NCBI GenBank assembly: GCA_022601195.1
Contig: JAHZIX010000045.1
Location: 874,155-938,154 of the forward strand
Direction: 5' to 3'
DNA length: 64,000 nucleotides
Source of the DNA: Deltaproteobacteria bacterium
Lineage (GTDB): Bacteria > Acidobacteriota > Thermoanaerobaculia > Multivoradales > JAHZIX01
This document shows positions 1-8,170 of the stretch, one piece after another. How positions within the stretch are numbered: the stretch's first letter is position 1; every line of letters starts with the position of its first letter. A program made the translations under genes and the position numbers. The notes below the pieces were generated by a model. The model was not told the origin of the DNA and ran no database searches. It saw nothing but the letters and a program-made list of their open reading frames with translations.

Positions 1-1
1 T

Positions 2-652
2 CCAGACAATGTCGAGCTGGTGGTGAAGGTTGTAGATGGCGGTGCTGTGAATGGAAACTTCTGGGTTTTCTACGGCGCCCTTTCCAATGTCGAGTACCAG
101 CTGACGGTGACCGATACAGAAACGGGCTTCCAGAAGATCTATCACAACCCGGCCAGCAACTTCGCCAGCGTCGGGGACACCGCGGCATTTCCGGGCGGTG
201 ATTTGGGAGGAGCAGAGGGCGCGTCGGTACGGCTGTCCTTGAGTCCTGCCGCCATTGAGGCTCTCTTACCGGCAATGCCACAAGGTTCGGTGGCAGACGC
301 TTCATCCGCAGCGGCTCCTGGAAAGGCAGGGGGAGTGCTCGAATTCGCTGAGGGCCGCTTCGCGGCTAGCTTGGACTGGGAGGATTTTTCGGGAAGTACG
401 GGCACCGGCCACGGCGTCATGTTGACCTCGGACACGGGGTATTTCTGGTTCTTCAAATCAGACCGCCCCGAAGTGGTCTTGAAGGTGCTCGATGGCCGCT
501 CTGTCAACGGCCATTATTGGGTTTTCTACGGTGCTCTATCGAATGTGGAATACACCTTGAGTGTGGAAGATCGCCAGCAAAATACGACGCGCACCTACTT
601 CAATCCAGCGAGGCATTTCGGAAGCGTCGGGGATACGGAGGCATTTCCCTAG
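2..652 (+). CDS. C-terminal part of a secreted repeat-domain protein (5' truncated by window)
   Basis: The reading frame is open from base 2, so the N-terminus lies outside the window. Two copies of a ~60-residue module are visible, at the start and the end of this fragment. Each contains a VVLKVLDG/VVKVVDG strand, then NGxxWVFYGALSNVEY, then a T-rich strand ending in YxNPA and SVGDTxAFP. Between them lies an Ala/Ser/Pro-rich linker and a strand reading GYFWFFKSDRPE. I recall such modules at the C-terminus of large exported proteins of Acidobacteriota-like bacteria; their function is unknown. The stop codon overlaps the stop of the convergent gmhA-like gene (both in CTAG at 649-652). Coding is certain; function is not. 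Confidence 0.75.
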   Translation, partial: PDNVELVVKVVDGGAVNGNFWVFYGALSNVEYQLTVTDTETGFQKIYHNPASNFASVGDTAAFPGGDLGGAEGASVRLSLSPAAIEALLPAMPQGSVADASSAAAPGKAGGVLEFAEGRFAASLDWEDFSGSTGTGHGVMLTSDTGYFWFFKSDRPEVVLKVLDGRSVNGHYWVFYGALSNVEYTLSVEDRQQNTTRTYFNPARHFGSVGDTEAFP

Positions 653-1221
653 GCCGAGTCTGTCTCTTCGATGAAGCGGTAGGCCAGTACATGGCTGATG
701 GCGAAGAAACAATCTTCCAGCCGGCCCATGTGATTGGAGGGAACCAGAAGGGGCAGGTCTACGAGATCCTTCAGCTGGCCGCTCAAGCCGGAGGTGAGCC
801 CGATGGTCGGGCAGCCGAGCTGGCGAGCGTATTCCACCGCGGCGAGAACATTCGGGCTATCGCCGCTGCCGCTAATGGCAAGTAGTAGATCCCCGGGTCG
901 GGCGAAGTTCCTGAAAGGCTCCACGAAAATGGTTTCATAGCCCTCGTCGTTGGCGTAGGCGGTGAGGGTGGGTACGTTGTCGGAAAGATTGATCATGCGG
1001 AACCGCCGTGGTTTGCCCAAGGAGGCACACTTGACCATGTCGACCACCATTTGTGCGGCGATGGCGGAGCTACCGCCGTTGCCGCAGGTAAAGATGGTGC
1101 TTCCTTTGCTCCGAGCACGGCGCAGCCAAGTGATCGCTTCTGAGATGCGATCGTTGTCTAGGCTCTCCAGGAGCTTGCGGGATTCCGCCAGATAGTGGCG
1201 AATAAATTCAGAATGGTCCAT
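649..1221 (-). CDS. gmhA: SIS-domain phosphoheptose isomerase (GmhA-like)
   Basis: About 190 residues, the usual GmhA size. GmhA converts sedoheptulose 7-phosphate to D-glycero-D-manno-heptose 7-phosphate in the cytosol, the first step of ADP- and GDP-heptose synthesis. The SIS core is visible: CGNGGSSAIAAQ (phosphate loop), DLLLAISGSGDSPNV, and a C-terminal helix keeping the His of AISH. The start chosen is the ATG of MDHSEF, because the extra upstream residues look non-coding. Compared from memory with E. coli GmhA, the metal-site His61 and Glu65 appear as Gln and Asp, so catalytic details may differ. The next minus-strand genes upstream are a heptose nucleotidyltransferase and gmhB, which supports the pathway call. 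Confidence 0.82.
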   Translation of the reverse strand: MDHSEFIRHYLAESRKLLESLDNDRISEAITWLRRARSKGSTIFTCGNGGSSAIAAQMVVDMVKCASLGKPRRFRMINLSDNVPTLTAYANDEGYETIFVEPFRNFARPGDLLLAISGSGDSPNVLAAVEYARQLGCPTIGLTSGLSGQLKDLVDLPLLVPSNHMGRLEDCFFAISHVLAYRFIEETDSA

Positions 1222-1331
1222 GAACGGTGCCCGAGTGTACCTCGAAAAAGGTTGTGCTGAAGGCCCTTGCAATAGGGGAGTTGATTGCGGAGCGAAAACG
1301 CCTTCGCGCGGCTAGCCAAGTTTCCTTCCCG

Positions 1332-2162
1332 TCAACGGGAAAACGGAGAGGGTGGGTCGGTCTTGTTTTCCCCCAGGAAGGACTCGAGAAGGTCCAGTCC
1401 GGTGGGAGTTCCCATGTCGAGCAGGGGAGGGAGAGTTCGGGCCGCACGGAGCCTCCCCTGGATAGCCAATTCGGGAAAGACCTCCCTTTCCAAAGATCTA
1501 GCCTTTGGAAAGCCTTCGAGAAGTGCTTTCGAAAGCCGATAGACGCCACCGTTGACCCATCCCGAAGAGCTCGCCTGGCCCGGGTTCGGGTCGAGAAATT
1601 GCGCAACCCGGTTTTCGCCGTCCAATTTCAGGCGGCCCTGACTACCCTTCGCAGGAACCGAGACGGCAGCCAGGGTGGCGACCTCCGAGTCCCTGGAGCC
1701 GAAGCCGGCTATCTCGGTGCACGGCGACAGTTGGCTCAGGTCGAGATTGGGCAGCAGAGTGTCACCGTTGAGAGCCAAGAAAGTCTCACTCTTTAGCCTC
1801 GGTAGAGCCCACCTGAGGGCCCCAGCGGTCCCCAGGGGCTCCGGTTCGATCACCACATCGATTTCTAGGTCGAACTCCGAGGCGTTGTGGTTTCGCCACT
1901 GGCTCAGCTGTGATGCACCGTGGCCAGCCGCTAGCAATACCCGGCCCACACCGCGAGACCTCAGCCAATCCAGTTGCCAGGCCAGGAAGGGGCGACCGGC
2001 TACCGGTACGAGAGCCTTGGGTCGGTCTGGAAAGAGAGAGCGTAGACGGGTGCCGAGGCCGCCACAGAGAATCACCGCCGTCGGGCCCTCGACCGCCTCG
2101 TGGGCTCTCTCTCTAGAGTTGGCCACTAGGTTTCCGAGGCTTCTCAGATTCGTTGGGTTCAC
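1332..2162 (-). CDS. Sugar-1-phosphate nucleotidyltransferase, HddC-like (heptose-1-P guanylyltransferase)
   Basis: A 276-residue NTP-transferase with the signature LCGGLGTRLRSLFPDRPKAL at residues 32-51, a metal-binding LNGDTLL near residue 132 and a WVNGGVYRL strand typical of the RmlA/HddC fold. Placed between gmhA and gmhB, it most likely activates D-glycero-alpha-D-manno-heptose 1-phosphate to the GDP-sugar. The annotated ATG overlaps gmhB by 50 bp, so a later start near residue 20-26 is possible and would leave the catalytic domain intact. The nucleotide specificity (GTP against CTP or dTTP) is inferred from context only. A second protein of the same family lies at 8171-8881. Confidence 0.78.
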   Translation of the reverse strand: MNPTNLRSLGNLVANSRERAHEAVEGPTAVILCGGLGTRLRSLFPDRPKALVPVAGRPFLAWQLDWLRSRGVGRVLLAAGHGASQLSQWRNHNASEFDLEIDVVIEPEPLGTAGALRWALPRLKSETFLALNGDTLLPNLDLSQLSPCTEIAGFGSRDSEVATLAAVSVPAKGSQGRLKLDGENRVAQFLDPNPGQASSSGWVNGGVYRLSKALLEGFPKARSLEREVFPELAIQGRLRAARTLPPLLDMGTPTGLDLLESFLGENKTDPPSPFSR

Positions 2163-2703
2163 CTAGGACACTCTCGATGGCTTCCCGAAGATTCTCGAAG
2201 CGGGCCACTCTCTCGGGGATTCGGTTGGCCTCTTCGTGCTCCCGCCCGTTGCCCGTACGCACCAAGATTCCCGTCGCGCCGGCTCGCGCCGCCGCTTCCA
2301 TGTCGGTGGCCGAATCGCCGATGAAGACGATCTGCTGACAATCCACCTGGAATTCCTTGGCGAGGGTGATGAGCAGGCCCGGCTCGGGTTTCCGGCAGGT
2401 ACAGCGATCGTCGGGAGTATGAGGGCAGTAGGCGATGGAATCGATCTTTCCTCCGGCTGCCGCCAATAGGTCTGTCAACTTGAGATGAATGGCCTCGAGG
2501 GTCGCAACATCGATGTAGCCTCGTCCGATGGCGCTTTGATTGGTGGCCACGGCAACCCTCACCCCTCGCCGGTTCAGGGTAGCGATCGCTTCCAGACTGC
2601 CTTCGATGGGGACGAAGTCCGATGGGGAACGAATGTAGTTTGGGGAATCGTGGTTGATGACGCCGTCGCGGTCCAGGACGACGAGAGGGTAAGGTGGTTT
2701 CAT
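2113..2703 (-). CDS. gmhB: D-glycero-D-manno-heptose-1,7-bisphosphate 7-phosphatase
   Basis: HAD-superfamily phosphatase of 196 residues, the normal GmhB length. Motif I is LDRDGVIN (nucleophile Asp11, acid Asp13), motif II is ATNQS, motif III is the Lys of RKPEP, and motif IV is GDSATD at 129-134. The four zinc ligands of GmhB/HisB-type phosphatases are present: Cys93, His95, Cys101 and Cys103. It removes the 7-phosphate of heptose 1,7-bisphosphate. Its ATG overlaps head-to-head with an ATG on the plus strand in CATG at 2701-2704. The gene probably heads an operon with the nucleotidyltransferase and gmhA downstream. Confidence 0.92.
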   Translation of the reverse strand: MKPPYPLVVLDRDGVINHDSPNYIRSPSDFVPIEGSLEAIATLNRRGVRVAVATNQSAIGRGYIDVATLEAIHLKLTDLLAAAGGKIDSIAYCPHTPDDRCTCRKPEPGLLITLAKEFQVDCQQIVFIGDSATDMEAAARAGATGILVRTGNGREHEEANRIPERVARFENLREAIESVLGEPNESEKPRKPSGQL

Positions 2704-2752
2704 GGCCGAAATCGGCGCGGTGGAACGCCGAGAGGTTATTATCCCTCATTCC

Positions 2753-3799
2753 ATGCCTATTCCTGGTCAAGAGATCGTTTTTTCGAGCCTAGACAAAGGG
2801 GCTCTTCCGGTGGTTTCCGTGGTCGTCATGCTGCGCAATGAGGCGCCGACTCTACCGGTCCTCTTGGCGAGTCTGGAGCGACAGAAGACGGATTTTCCCA
2901 CCGAGGTGATCTTCGTCGACGGAGCTTCCGATGACTCTTCCCTGCGGGTGATTCTCGACCACCCCGTAGCCAAGTCCATGCCCATCCTCTTGGTTCGATT
3001 GCCGCTGGAAAACTGCGGCATGACCGTTGCCCAAAACGTCGGAGCGGAGCTGGCTAGAGGCGACATCCTGCTCTTCGCTCAGGCAGATGTCAGGGTGCGG
3101 GACACCCAGGCTATCGCCAAGGCCTTGGCCTGTTTCGAAGATCCGGAAGTGGTGGGGACTCGATTCGTCGGCCTCGGGCCTCAGAACGTCTTCGAGAAAT
3201 ACGACTTTTGGGGCAAGGTCTTCATGGCTCGCTATGTAGGCGACCGGGTGGAGAACGATTTCGACTTGAAGTGGAATGCTGTCCGCAAGGACGTCTTCCA
3301 GCGCCTGGGCGGTTTTGACGATCAGCGGTTGCCCCTGGGTGGCAACGACTTCGAGTTCGAGACCCGGCTTCTGAGGACTGGCAAGATCGTTCCCACGGGA
3401 GTCGAGGCGGAGCACCTCCACGGTCTCGGCAAGGAACACCGGCCCCTGGGTTTGATCAAGAAGTATTGTCGCAACTCCGAGGTGACCGGGGCTACCGCGA
3501 GTATTTATTTTCGCCACCGCGCTCTGGTTCCGGGCTACGCCTCGCGGCTTTTGCAGCAGGTTGGAGTCGTGGCTGCTTGCGCTGCCGCCCTAGTGCCGGC
3601 CTGGTGGCCTTGGAGCCCCCTTTTGGTTCTTTTGTTGGGCGCCTGGCATCAGAAAGCTGTCTATCTTCATGTGCGCTCCTGGCGGCTGGTATGGATTCCT
3701 CTTTTTGGGTTGGTCGTGCTCTTCGCTTTCGCTATCTACTTCTTGGCGGGGCTCTTGCGGGGGCGGACGGCCTTCGAATTCGACAACAAAATGCGCTAG
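2753..3799 (+). CDS. GT2 family glycosyltransferase with C-terminal membrane anchor
   Basis: A GT-A fold glycosyltransferase: VSVVVMLRNEAPTLPVLLASL at the N-terminus, the VDGASDDSS nucleotide loop, QAD in place of DxD (FAQADVRVRD) and a GGFDDQRLPLGGNDFEF acceptor/base region. Two or three hydrophobic helices follow, placing the enzyme at the inner face of the plasma membrane. I prefer the ATG of MPIPGQ. An earlier ATG at 2702 exists, but it would overlap the start codon of the divergent gmhB. The stop lies 2 nt from the stop of the convergent GT2 gene. It presumably adds one sugar of the surface glycan; donor and acceptor cannot be read from sequence. Confidence 0.85.
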   Translation: MPIPGQEIVFSSLDKGALPVVSVVVMLRNEAPTLPVLLASLERQKTDFPTEVIFVDGASDDSSLRVILDHPVAKSMPILLVRLPLENCGMTVAQNVGAELARGDILLFAQADVRVRDTQAIAKALACFEDPEVVGTRFVGLGPQNVFEKYDFWGKVFMARYVGDRVENDFDLKWNAVRKDVFQRLGGFDDQRLPLGGNDFEFETRLLRTGKIVPTGVEAEHLHGLGKEHRPLGLIKKYCRNSEVTGATASIYFRHRALVPGYASRLLQQVGVVAACAAALVPAWWPWSPLLVLLLGAWHQKAVYLHVRSWRLVWIPLFGLVVLFAFAIYFLAGLLRGRTAFEFDNKMR

Positions 3800-3801
3800 A
3801 G

Positions 3802-4803
3802 CTATTTCTTGGGGTGACGGTGGAGTAGGACGGCCTGCCGCCGCCGTCTTTCCTGGGAGCCCAAGAGCCAGTACTGACAGATCCCCGCGATGTTGCCGAC
3901 GGTAGAGACTGCGGAAGCAATGGGGTGCAGGAGCCAATTTCCATCTCCATGGTGAATAGCTCTGGCGGCGCCCTCGATGGCAGGCCCGAGGAAAGTTCCG
4001 TGATAGGCCAGGGCTCGCCACTTTCGCCAGCCGATTCCTCTGCCGTCCCAGGTATCCGGAGTTTCCTGCTTGCGCAGCATGTAGATGATCATGGCGTAGC
4101 GGCGCTTGGCCAGATAGTCGCTCCAACCGGAGACGTAATGATGGTAGATACCGCATCCCTCAGCCTTGACCAGATGGGTCCTTCCGGCCCGCATCAGAGC
4201 TGGAAAGAAGGACGCCTCGTGGTAGCCGATGTCGGACTCGATTTCTTGCAATCGTCGTCGGTGGAAGACGAAGCCATTGGCGCCGGTTGGGTAACCGCCG
4301 CTGGCCGGCAGGCGGAAGAGCTCGACGCCATCGTCGTCCCGTTTGAGGGCTTCGAGGGGCTCTGCGAGGGAGCGGGCGTAGGGGTCGCTGATTTGCAGCA
4401 AGGCGGTCAGATAGTGATTGAGGCGGCTGTCGCTGGGGTGAGGGAGATAGTAGGACTCGAAACCTAGAGCCTCCGGATAGCGATGCAGGCCTCGAAGGGC
4501 AGTGCTGAGCCAGTGAGGAGAATCGATCTCGTTGTCTGCGTCCAGAAGAGCGAGGAATTCGCCTCGAGCCTCCCGGAAGGCCAACTCCTTACCGGCTTCG
4601 GCGAGCTTCAGCTCATTGTCGAGAACCCGGGCTCCGAAGGAAACGGCTAGGTCTCGGGTGCCGTCCGTGGAGCCTCCATCCGCCACCAGAATTTCGACAT
4701 CCTCGGTTGGAAGGCTCTGGTTTCGGATAGAAGTGAGACAAGCGGGCAGATGAGCCGACGCATTAAGGGTCGGAATGATGAAGGAGACGATGGGTTCGGG
4801 CAT
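3802..4803 (-). CDS. GT2 family glycosyltransferase
   Basis: About 333 residues from the ATG of MPEPIVSFII. The GT-A signature is clear: PTLNASAHLPACLTSI, VADGGSTDGT, and a DxD-like LLDADNEID. A longer frame runs upstream to 4971, but those residues are atypical, and MPEPIVSFIIPT is a normal GT2 N-terminus. There is no strong membrane segment, though the C-terminal part (ASAVSTVGNIAGICQYWLLG) could associate with membrane. It is transcribed convergently with the membrane GT2 before it and divergently from the DPM1-like GT2 after it. The sugar specificity is unknown. Confidence 0.85.
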   Translation of the reverse strand: MPEPIVSFIIPTLNASAHLPACLTSIRNQSLPTEDVEILVADGGSTDGTRDLAVSFGARVLDNELKLAEAGKELAFREARGEFLALLDADNEIDSPHWLSTALRGLHRYPEALGFESYYLPHPSDSRLNHYLTALLQISDPYARSLAEPLEALKRDDDGVELFRLPASGGYPTGANGFVFHRRRLQEIESDIGYHEASFFPALMRAGRTHLVKAEGCGIYHHYVSGWSDYLAKRRYAMIIYMLRKQETPDTWDGRGIGWRKWRALAYHGTFLGPAIEGAARAIHHGDGNWLLHPIASAVSTVGNIAGICQYWLLGSQERRRRQAVLLHRHPKK

Positions 4804-5055
4804 GGCTCTCGGAGTGGGTGCAGTGGGTTGGCCTAGCAGGCAGTCTAGCAGCAGCAGGGCGTGTCCTAGGCTGAATTCGATCCGTCGCTTCCCCTCGAAC
4901 GGTCCATGCCAGCAGGAATCCTGAGGGCGTCGGTACGGCTCCCAGGGGTTCCGATACGTGCCCACTCTCACCCGCCAGGGTTTTGGTCAAGATCGGGCAC
5001 CTCAAAGACTCCTCTCCTTTCAAACTAGCTGAGTCGTCTGAGACGTGGGTTCGGC

Positions 5056-5061
5056 TAGAAT
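5056..5061 (+). promoter_or_regulatory. Putative -10 box (TAGAAT) of a leaderless promoter
   Basis: TAGAAT sits 6 nt before the ATG at 5068, which would put the transcription start at or next to the start codon. No Shine-Dalgarno fits in between and no convincing -35 is visible. The same arrangement recurs before 8108, 8171 and 38998. The rest of the 264-bp divergent gap (4804-5067) shows no other feature. Confidence 0.35.
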
Positions 5062-5067
5062 GCCGGG

Positions 5068-5799
5068 ATGCCTTCCAGGAACCAGGATGGGGTCGAAGGG
5101 GTGGACGTTTCCGTCGTCATGCCGACCTACTGCGAAGCGGAAAATCTGCCGCTGGTGATTCCCGAGGTTCTCGCCCATCTGGAGCCCCAAGGCCGTAGCG
5201 TCGAAATTCTGGTGGTCGATGATGCCTCCCCGGACGGTACGGCGGAGGTCGCCAGGGGCCTCGGCGAGGCCTATCCTGTTCGGGTGATCGAAAGACACCA
5301 GGAGCGTGGCTTGGCGACGGCGGTTTTGGCGGGTTTTGACGCTGCTTCTGGCGAAGTCTGCATTGTCATGGACGCCGATGGCAGCCACCCACCCTCCTGC
5401 CTGCCCCACCTCCTGGAACCCATCATGAGCGATGGATTCGAGATCGCCGTGGGGAGCCGTCACTTGCCCGGTGGAGGGTTTCGAAGTGGTTCCTGGAGCA
5501 GCCAGATGGTCTCTCGTTTCGCTGCCGTCTTCGCTCAGAGACTCTCCCCCATCTCCGATCCGACCTCGGGTTTGATGGCCATCCGCAGACAGCTACTCGG
5601 ACATTTGGACCTCGACCCAGTCGGTTGGAAGATCGTTCTCGAGATCGTCGTCAAAGCGCATCCCCGGCCCGTGGCAGAAGTGCCCATTCTGTTTGATTTG
5701 CGGCGCTCGGGAACCAGCAAACAGAGCCTCAGGGTGTTTTTTCAATACCTGCGCCATTGTTCGAGATTGCGGCGTTTCCGAAGCAGGCAAGGGCCGTGA
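5068..5799 (+). CDS. Dolichyl-phosphate-mannose-synthase-like GT2 glycosyltransferase
   Basis: A 243-residue enzyme of the DPM1/polyprenyl-phosphate glycosyltransferase branch of GT2: VSVVMPTYCEAENLP, VDDASPDGT, MDADGSHPP as the DxD region, GSRHLPGGG, and a DPTSGLMAIRR segment. It lacks the C-terminal membrane domain of GtrB-type proteins. Enzymes of this branch charge a lipid carrier (undecaprenyl or polyprenyl phosphate) with one hexose. That sugar is then used on the outer face by GT-C enzymes, and this window encodes several (41733-44087, 57042-59177, 59174-62599). The stop overlaps the GTG of the next gene. Confidence 0.85.
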   Translation: MPSRNQDGVEGVDVSVVMPTYCEAENLPLVIPEVLAHLEPQGRSVEILVVDDASPDGTAEVARGLGEAYPVRVIERHQERGLATAVLAGFDAASGEVCIVMDADGSHPPSCLPHLLEPIMSDGFEIAVGSRHLPGGGFRSGSWSSQMVSRFAAVFAQRLSPISDPTSGLMAIRRQLLGHLDLDPVGWKIVLEIVVKAHPRPVAEVPILFDLRRSGTSKQSLRVFFQYLRHCSRLRRFRSRQGP

Positions 5800-6578
5800 A
5801 GCTGCGGTCCATCCCCGGCACGGATCTCCAGGTTTCGGCCTTGGGTCTGGGCACGGTGGCCCTGGGACGAAATTGGGGTTTGAAATACCCTCGCCGACAG
5901 CCCCTGCCCAGCGACTCCGAGGTCGAAAGCCTGCTCGATGCAGCTCAGGATTGGGGCATCAACTTGCTCGACACGGCGCCGGCCTACGGGACGAGTGAGG
6001 AGCGCTTGGGCGTCTATCTGAAGGGTCGGCGCCGCCATTGGATCATCTGTACCAAAGTGGGGGAGGAGTCTTCCCCGGATGGCTCCCAGTTCGACTTCCG
6101 TCCCTCTGTCATAGAGAAGAGTATCGACCGTAGCCTGCTTCGGCTCGGTGTTGACGAGCTCGACATCGTGTTGATCCACTCCGATGGCCAGGACCTGGAG
6201 CACCTCCCGGCCCTGGCGGTATTGCGAGATTTGCAAAGGGTCGGCAAGGTACGGGCTACGGGGTTTTCCGCCAAGACGGTTCAGGGAGGACTTCGAGCCG
6301 TAGAGCAATGTGACGTTGTCATGGTCACCTACCATCCGGGCTTCCCAGGCCAGGAAGCGGTGCTCGACGCTGCAACTGGGAAGACAGGAATCCTTCTGAA
6401 GAAGTCCTTGGACTCGGGGAAATTCACCACCCGAGACCAGATAAGGGCATCCCTGAAGTTCGGTTACGCCCATGCAGCGACCACTAGTGTGGTCGTCGGT
6501 ACCACCCGAAGGGAGCATTTAGCTGAGGTCGTCGAGGCGGCGGAGATTGGCTCCAGAGCTTCTCCGGCCCACGGATAG
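5796..6578 (+). CDS. Aldo/keto reductase
   Basis: About 260 residues with the aldo/keto reductase order of motifs: VSALGLGTVALGRNWG, NLLDTAPAYGTSEERLG (catalytic Asp and Tyr), the catalytic Lys in WIICTKVG, LIHSDGQD where many members have LHSP/LHDP, and the SVVVGTT NADPH-binding end. The start is the GTG at 5796, which overlaps the preceding stop as GTGA and so suggests translational coupling; the upstream ATG at 5757 would overlap far more. It probably reduces a keto-sugar or similar intermediate of the neighbouring glycan pathway, but the substrate is not predictable. Confidence 0.8.
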   Translation: MKLRSIPGTDLQVSALGLGTVALGRNWGLKYPRRQPLPSDSEVESLLDAAQDWGINLLDTAPAYGTSEERLGVYLKGRRRHWIICTKVGEESSPDGSQFDFRPSVIEKSIDRSLLRLGVDELDIVLIHSDGQDLEHLPALAVLRDLQRVGKVRATGFSAKTVQGGLRAVEQCDVVMVTYHPGFPGQEAVLDAATGKTGILLKKSLDSGKFTTRDQIRASLKFGYAHAATTSVVVGTTRREHLAEVVEAAEIGSRASPAHG

Positions 6579-6650
6579 AACCACCATTCGGGATAAGGAA
6601 GACGAGCAGAGCCGGTTAGCCATCGGTTTTCCCCAGGCTGGGAGAGGTCT

Positions 6651-8108
6651 CTACTCTTCGAGACCGCCAAGGGAATCGAGAATGGCGCTGGTGGAGCAGC
6701 CCTCCTCGAACCCCAACACTTCGACCCGTCCTCCCTGAGACAGGACCCAGTCACGGCCCACGACTTCCTCCGGCTTTAGGTCACCACCTTTGACCAGCAC
6801 CTCCGGGGCGACCTGGTGCAGCAGTTCTTCTGGAGTGTCTTGGGGAAAACTCACCAACCAATCGATGGAAGAGAGAGCAGCGAGAACCCGAAGTCGTTGC
6901 TCCAAGCGGTGAATCGGTCTTCTTTCCCCCTTGAGGCGGCGTACCGAGTCGTCGTCATTGACCGCTACCAGGAGCCGATCCCCCAGTTGGCGAGCTTGCT
7001 CCAGATAGGCGACGTGGCCCGCATGGAGCACATCGAAGCAGCCGTTGGTCATGACGATGGACTCCCCCGCTCGACGGGCTCGAGCGAGCACCGAGTCTAG
7101 CTCCTGAGGGTCGAGAATCGTACCGCCGGCTCCCAAGCCACCCCGCGCCAGGCTGCGACGCAGCTCATAGGGGGCGACGCTGGCCGCGCCCAGCTTGCCG
7201 ACCACCACGCCGGCCGCTAGGTTGGCGATGAGGGTCGCTTCGCCGAGCTCACAACCGGTGGCCAGGGCCGCCCCGAGCACCGCTACCACGGTATCTCCAG
7301 CTCCGGTCACGTCGTAGACCTCTCGGGCCTGAGCGGGTAAGTGCAAGGTCTCACGGGCTCGGCTGATCAGGCTCATTCCTTTGGGCCCAAGAGTGACCAG
7401 AATCGCCTCCAACTCCAACTCTTCGATCAATCGGCCCGCCTTGGCGACCAATTCCAGATCGCTTTGCCAGGGACCAACGACCCGCTCCATCTCTCTCCGG
7501 TTCGGGGTCATGAGGGTAGCGCCCCGGTAAGAGGAAAAATCCTCTCCCCATGGGTCGACCAATACCGGGCGGCCCAAGGCTCGAGCACGGCGAATCGTTT
7601 CGGCGCAATGAGGGAGGCCGCCTTTGCCGTAGTCGGAAAGGATGACCACTCCGGCTTGTTCGATCAGAGGAGAGAGTCCCTCGAAGGAGCTTGGAGGCGG
7701 GGCGGCCTGGGGCAGGTCTCTTTTGGGGACTTCCGGCGCTGCCTCGAAATCGAGTCTCAGCAATTGTTGATTTTGGCTGAGGACTCTCACTTTGGTGGGC
7801 GTCTGGCGGCTAGGGACGCGAGTCAGCCGATGCCGCACCCCGGATTGCGCTAGCAGCTCTTCCAGGCGAGAGGCGGTGTCGTCGTCGCCGACGAAGCCCA
7901 CTACCGCAGCTTTTCCTCCCAGAGACGTCACGTTGGTCGCGACGTTGCCGGCGGCGCCGGCTCGATCCTCGGAGCGGGTTACCCGCACAACCGGCACCGG
8001 AGCCTCTGGGGAAATGCGCTCGGCGTCGCCGTGCCAGTAGCGGTCGAGCATCAGGTCGCCCACGACCAAGACGTTGGCTTCGCGAAAACTGGGGAGTGCC
8101 GAGTTCAT
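6651..8108 (-). CDS. hldE: Bifunctional D-glycero-beta-D-manno-heptose 7-P kinase / heptose 1-P adenylyltransferase
   Basis: Full-length HldE (485 residues). Residues 1-320 form the PfkB/ribokinase-like kinase, with GDLMLDRYW near residue 17, AGAAGNVATN around 50 and the GAGD anion-hole/base motif at 269-272 (base Asp272). Residues 345-485 form the cytidylyltransferase-fold domain with TNGCFDVLHAGH at 354-365, where HAGH is the HxGH active site. It makes heptose 1,7-bisphosphate and, after GmhB, ADP-heptose for the lipopolysaccharide inner core. It is convergent with the aldo/keto reductase. A TAGAAT lies 9 nt upstream of its ATG. The active site here is intact, unlike the permuted relative at 36207-37847. 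Confidence 0.95.
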   Translation of the reverse strand: MNSALPSFREANVLVVGDLMLDRYWHGDAERISPEAPVPVVRVTRSEDRAGAAGNVATNVTSLGGKAAVVGFVGDDDTASRLEELLAQSGVRHRLTRVPSRQTPTKVRVLSQNQQLLRLDFEAAPEVPKRDLPQAAPPPSSFEGLSPLIEQAGVVILSDYGKGGLPHCAETIRRARALGRPVLVDPWGEDFSSYRGATLMTPNRREMERVVGPWQSDLELVAKAGRLIEELELEAILVTLGPKGMSLISRARETLHLPAQAREVYDVTGAGDTVVAVLGAALATGCELGEATLIANLAAGVVVGKLGAASVAPYELRRSLARGGLGAGGTILDPQELDSVLARARRAGESIVMTNGCFDVLHAGHVAYLEQARQLGDRLLVAVNDDDSVRRLKGERRPIHRLEQRLRVLAALSSIDWLVSFPQDTPEELLHQVAPEVLVKGGDLKPEEVVGRDWVLSQGGRVEVLGFEEGCSTSAILDSLGGLEE

Positions 8109-8117
8109 GAGATTTGC

Positions 8118-8123
8118 ATTCTA
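8118..8123 (-). promoter_or_regulatory. Putative -10 box (TAGAAT) of hldE
   Basis: Reading the minus strand, TAGAAT ends 9 nt before the hldE ATG at 8108. It shares the 62-bp divergent gap with a TAGACT box facing the other way. Neither has a recognisable -35. Confidence 0.35.
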
Positions 8124-8158
8124 CCGTCAGCCAAGGATGGGTAGGTTCGAATCACCGG

Positions 8159-8164
8159 TAGACT
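8159..8164 (+). promoter_or_regulatory. Putative -10 box (TAGACT)
   Basis: TAGACT lies 6 nt before the ATG at 8171, a spacing that predicts a leaderless mRNA. It is back-to-back with the hldE -10 candidate. Confidence 0.3.
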
Positions 8165-8170
8165 CGGCAG

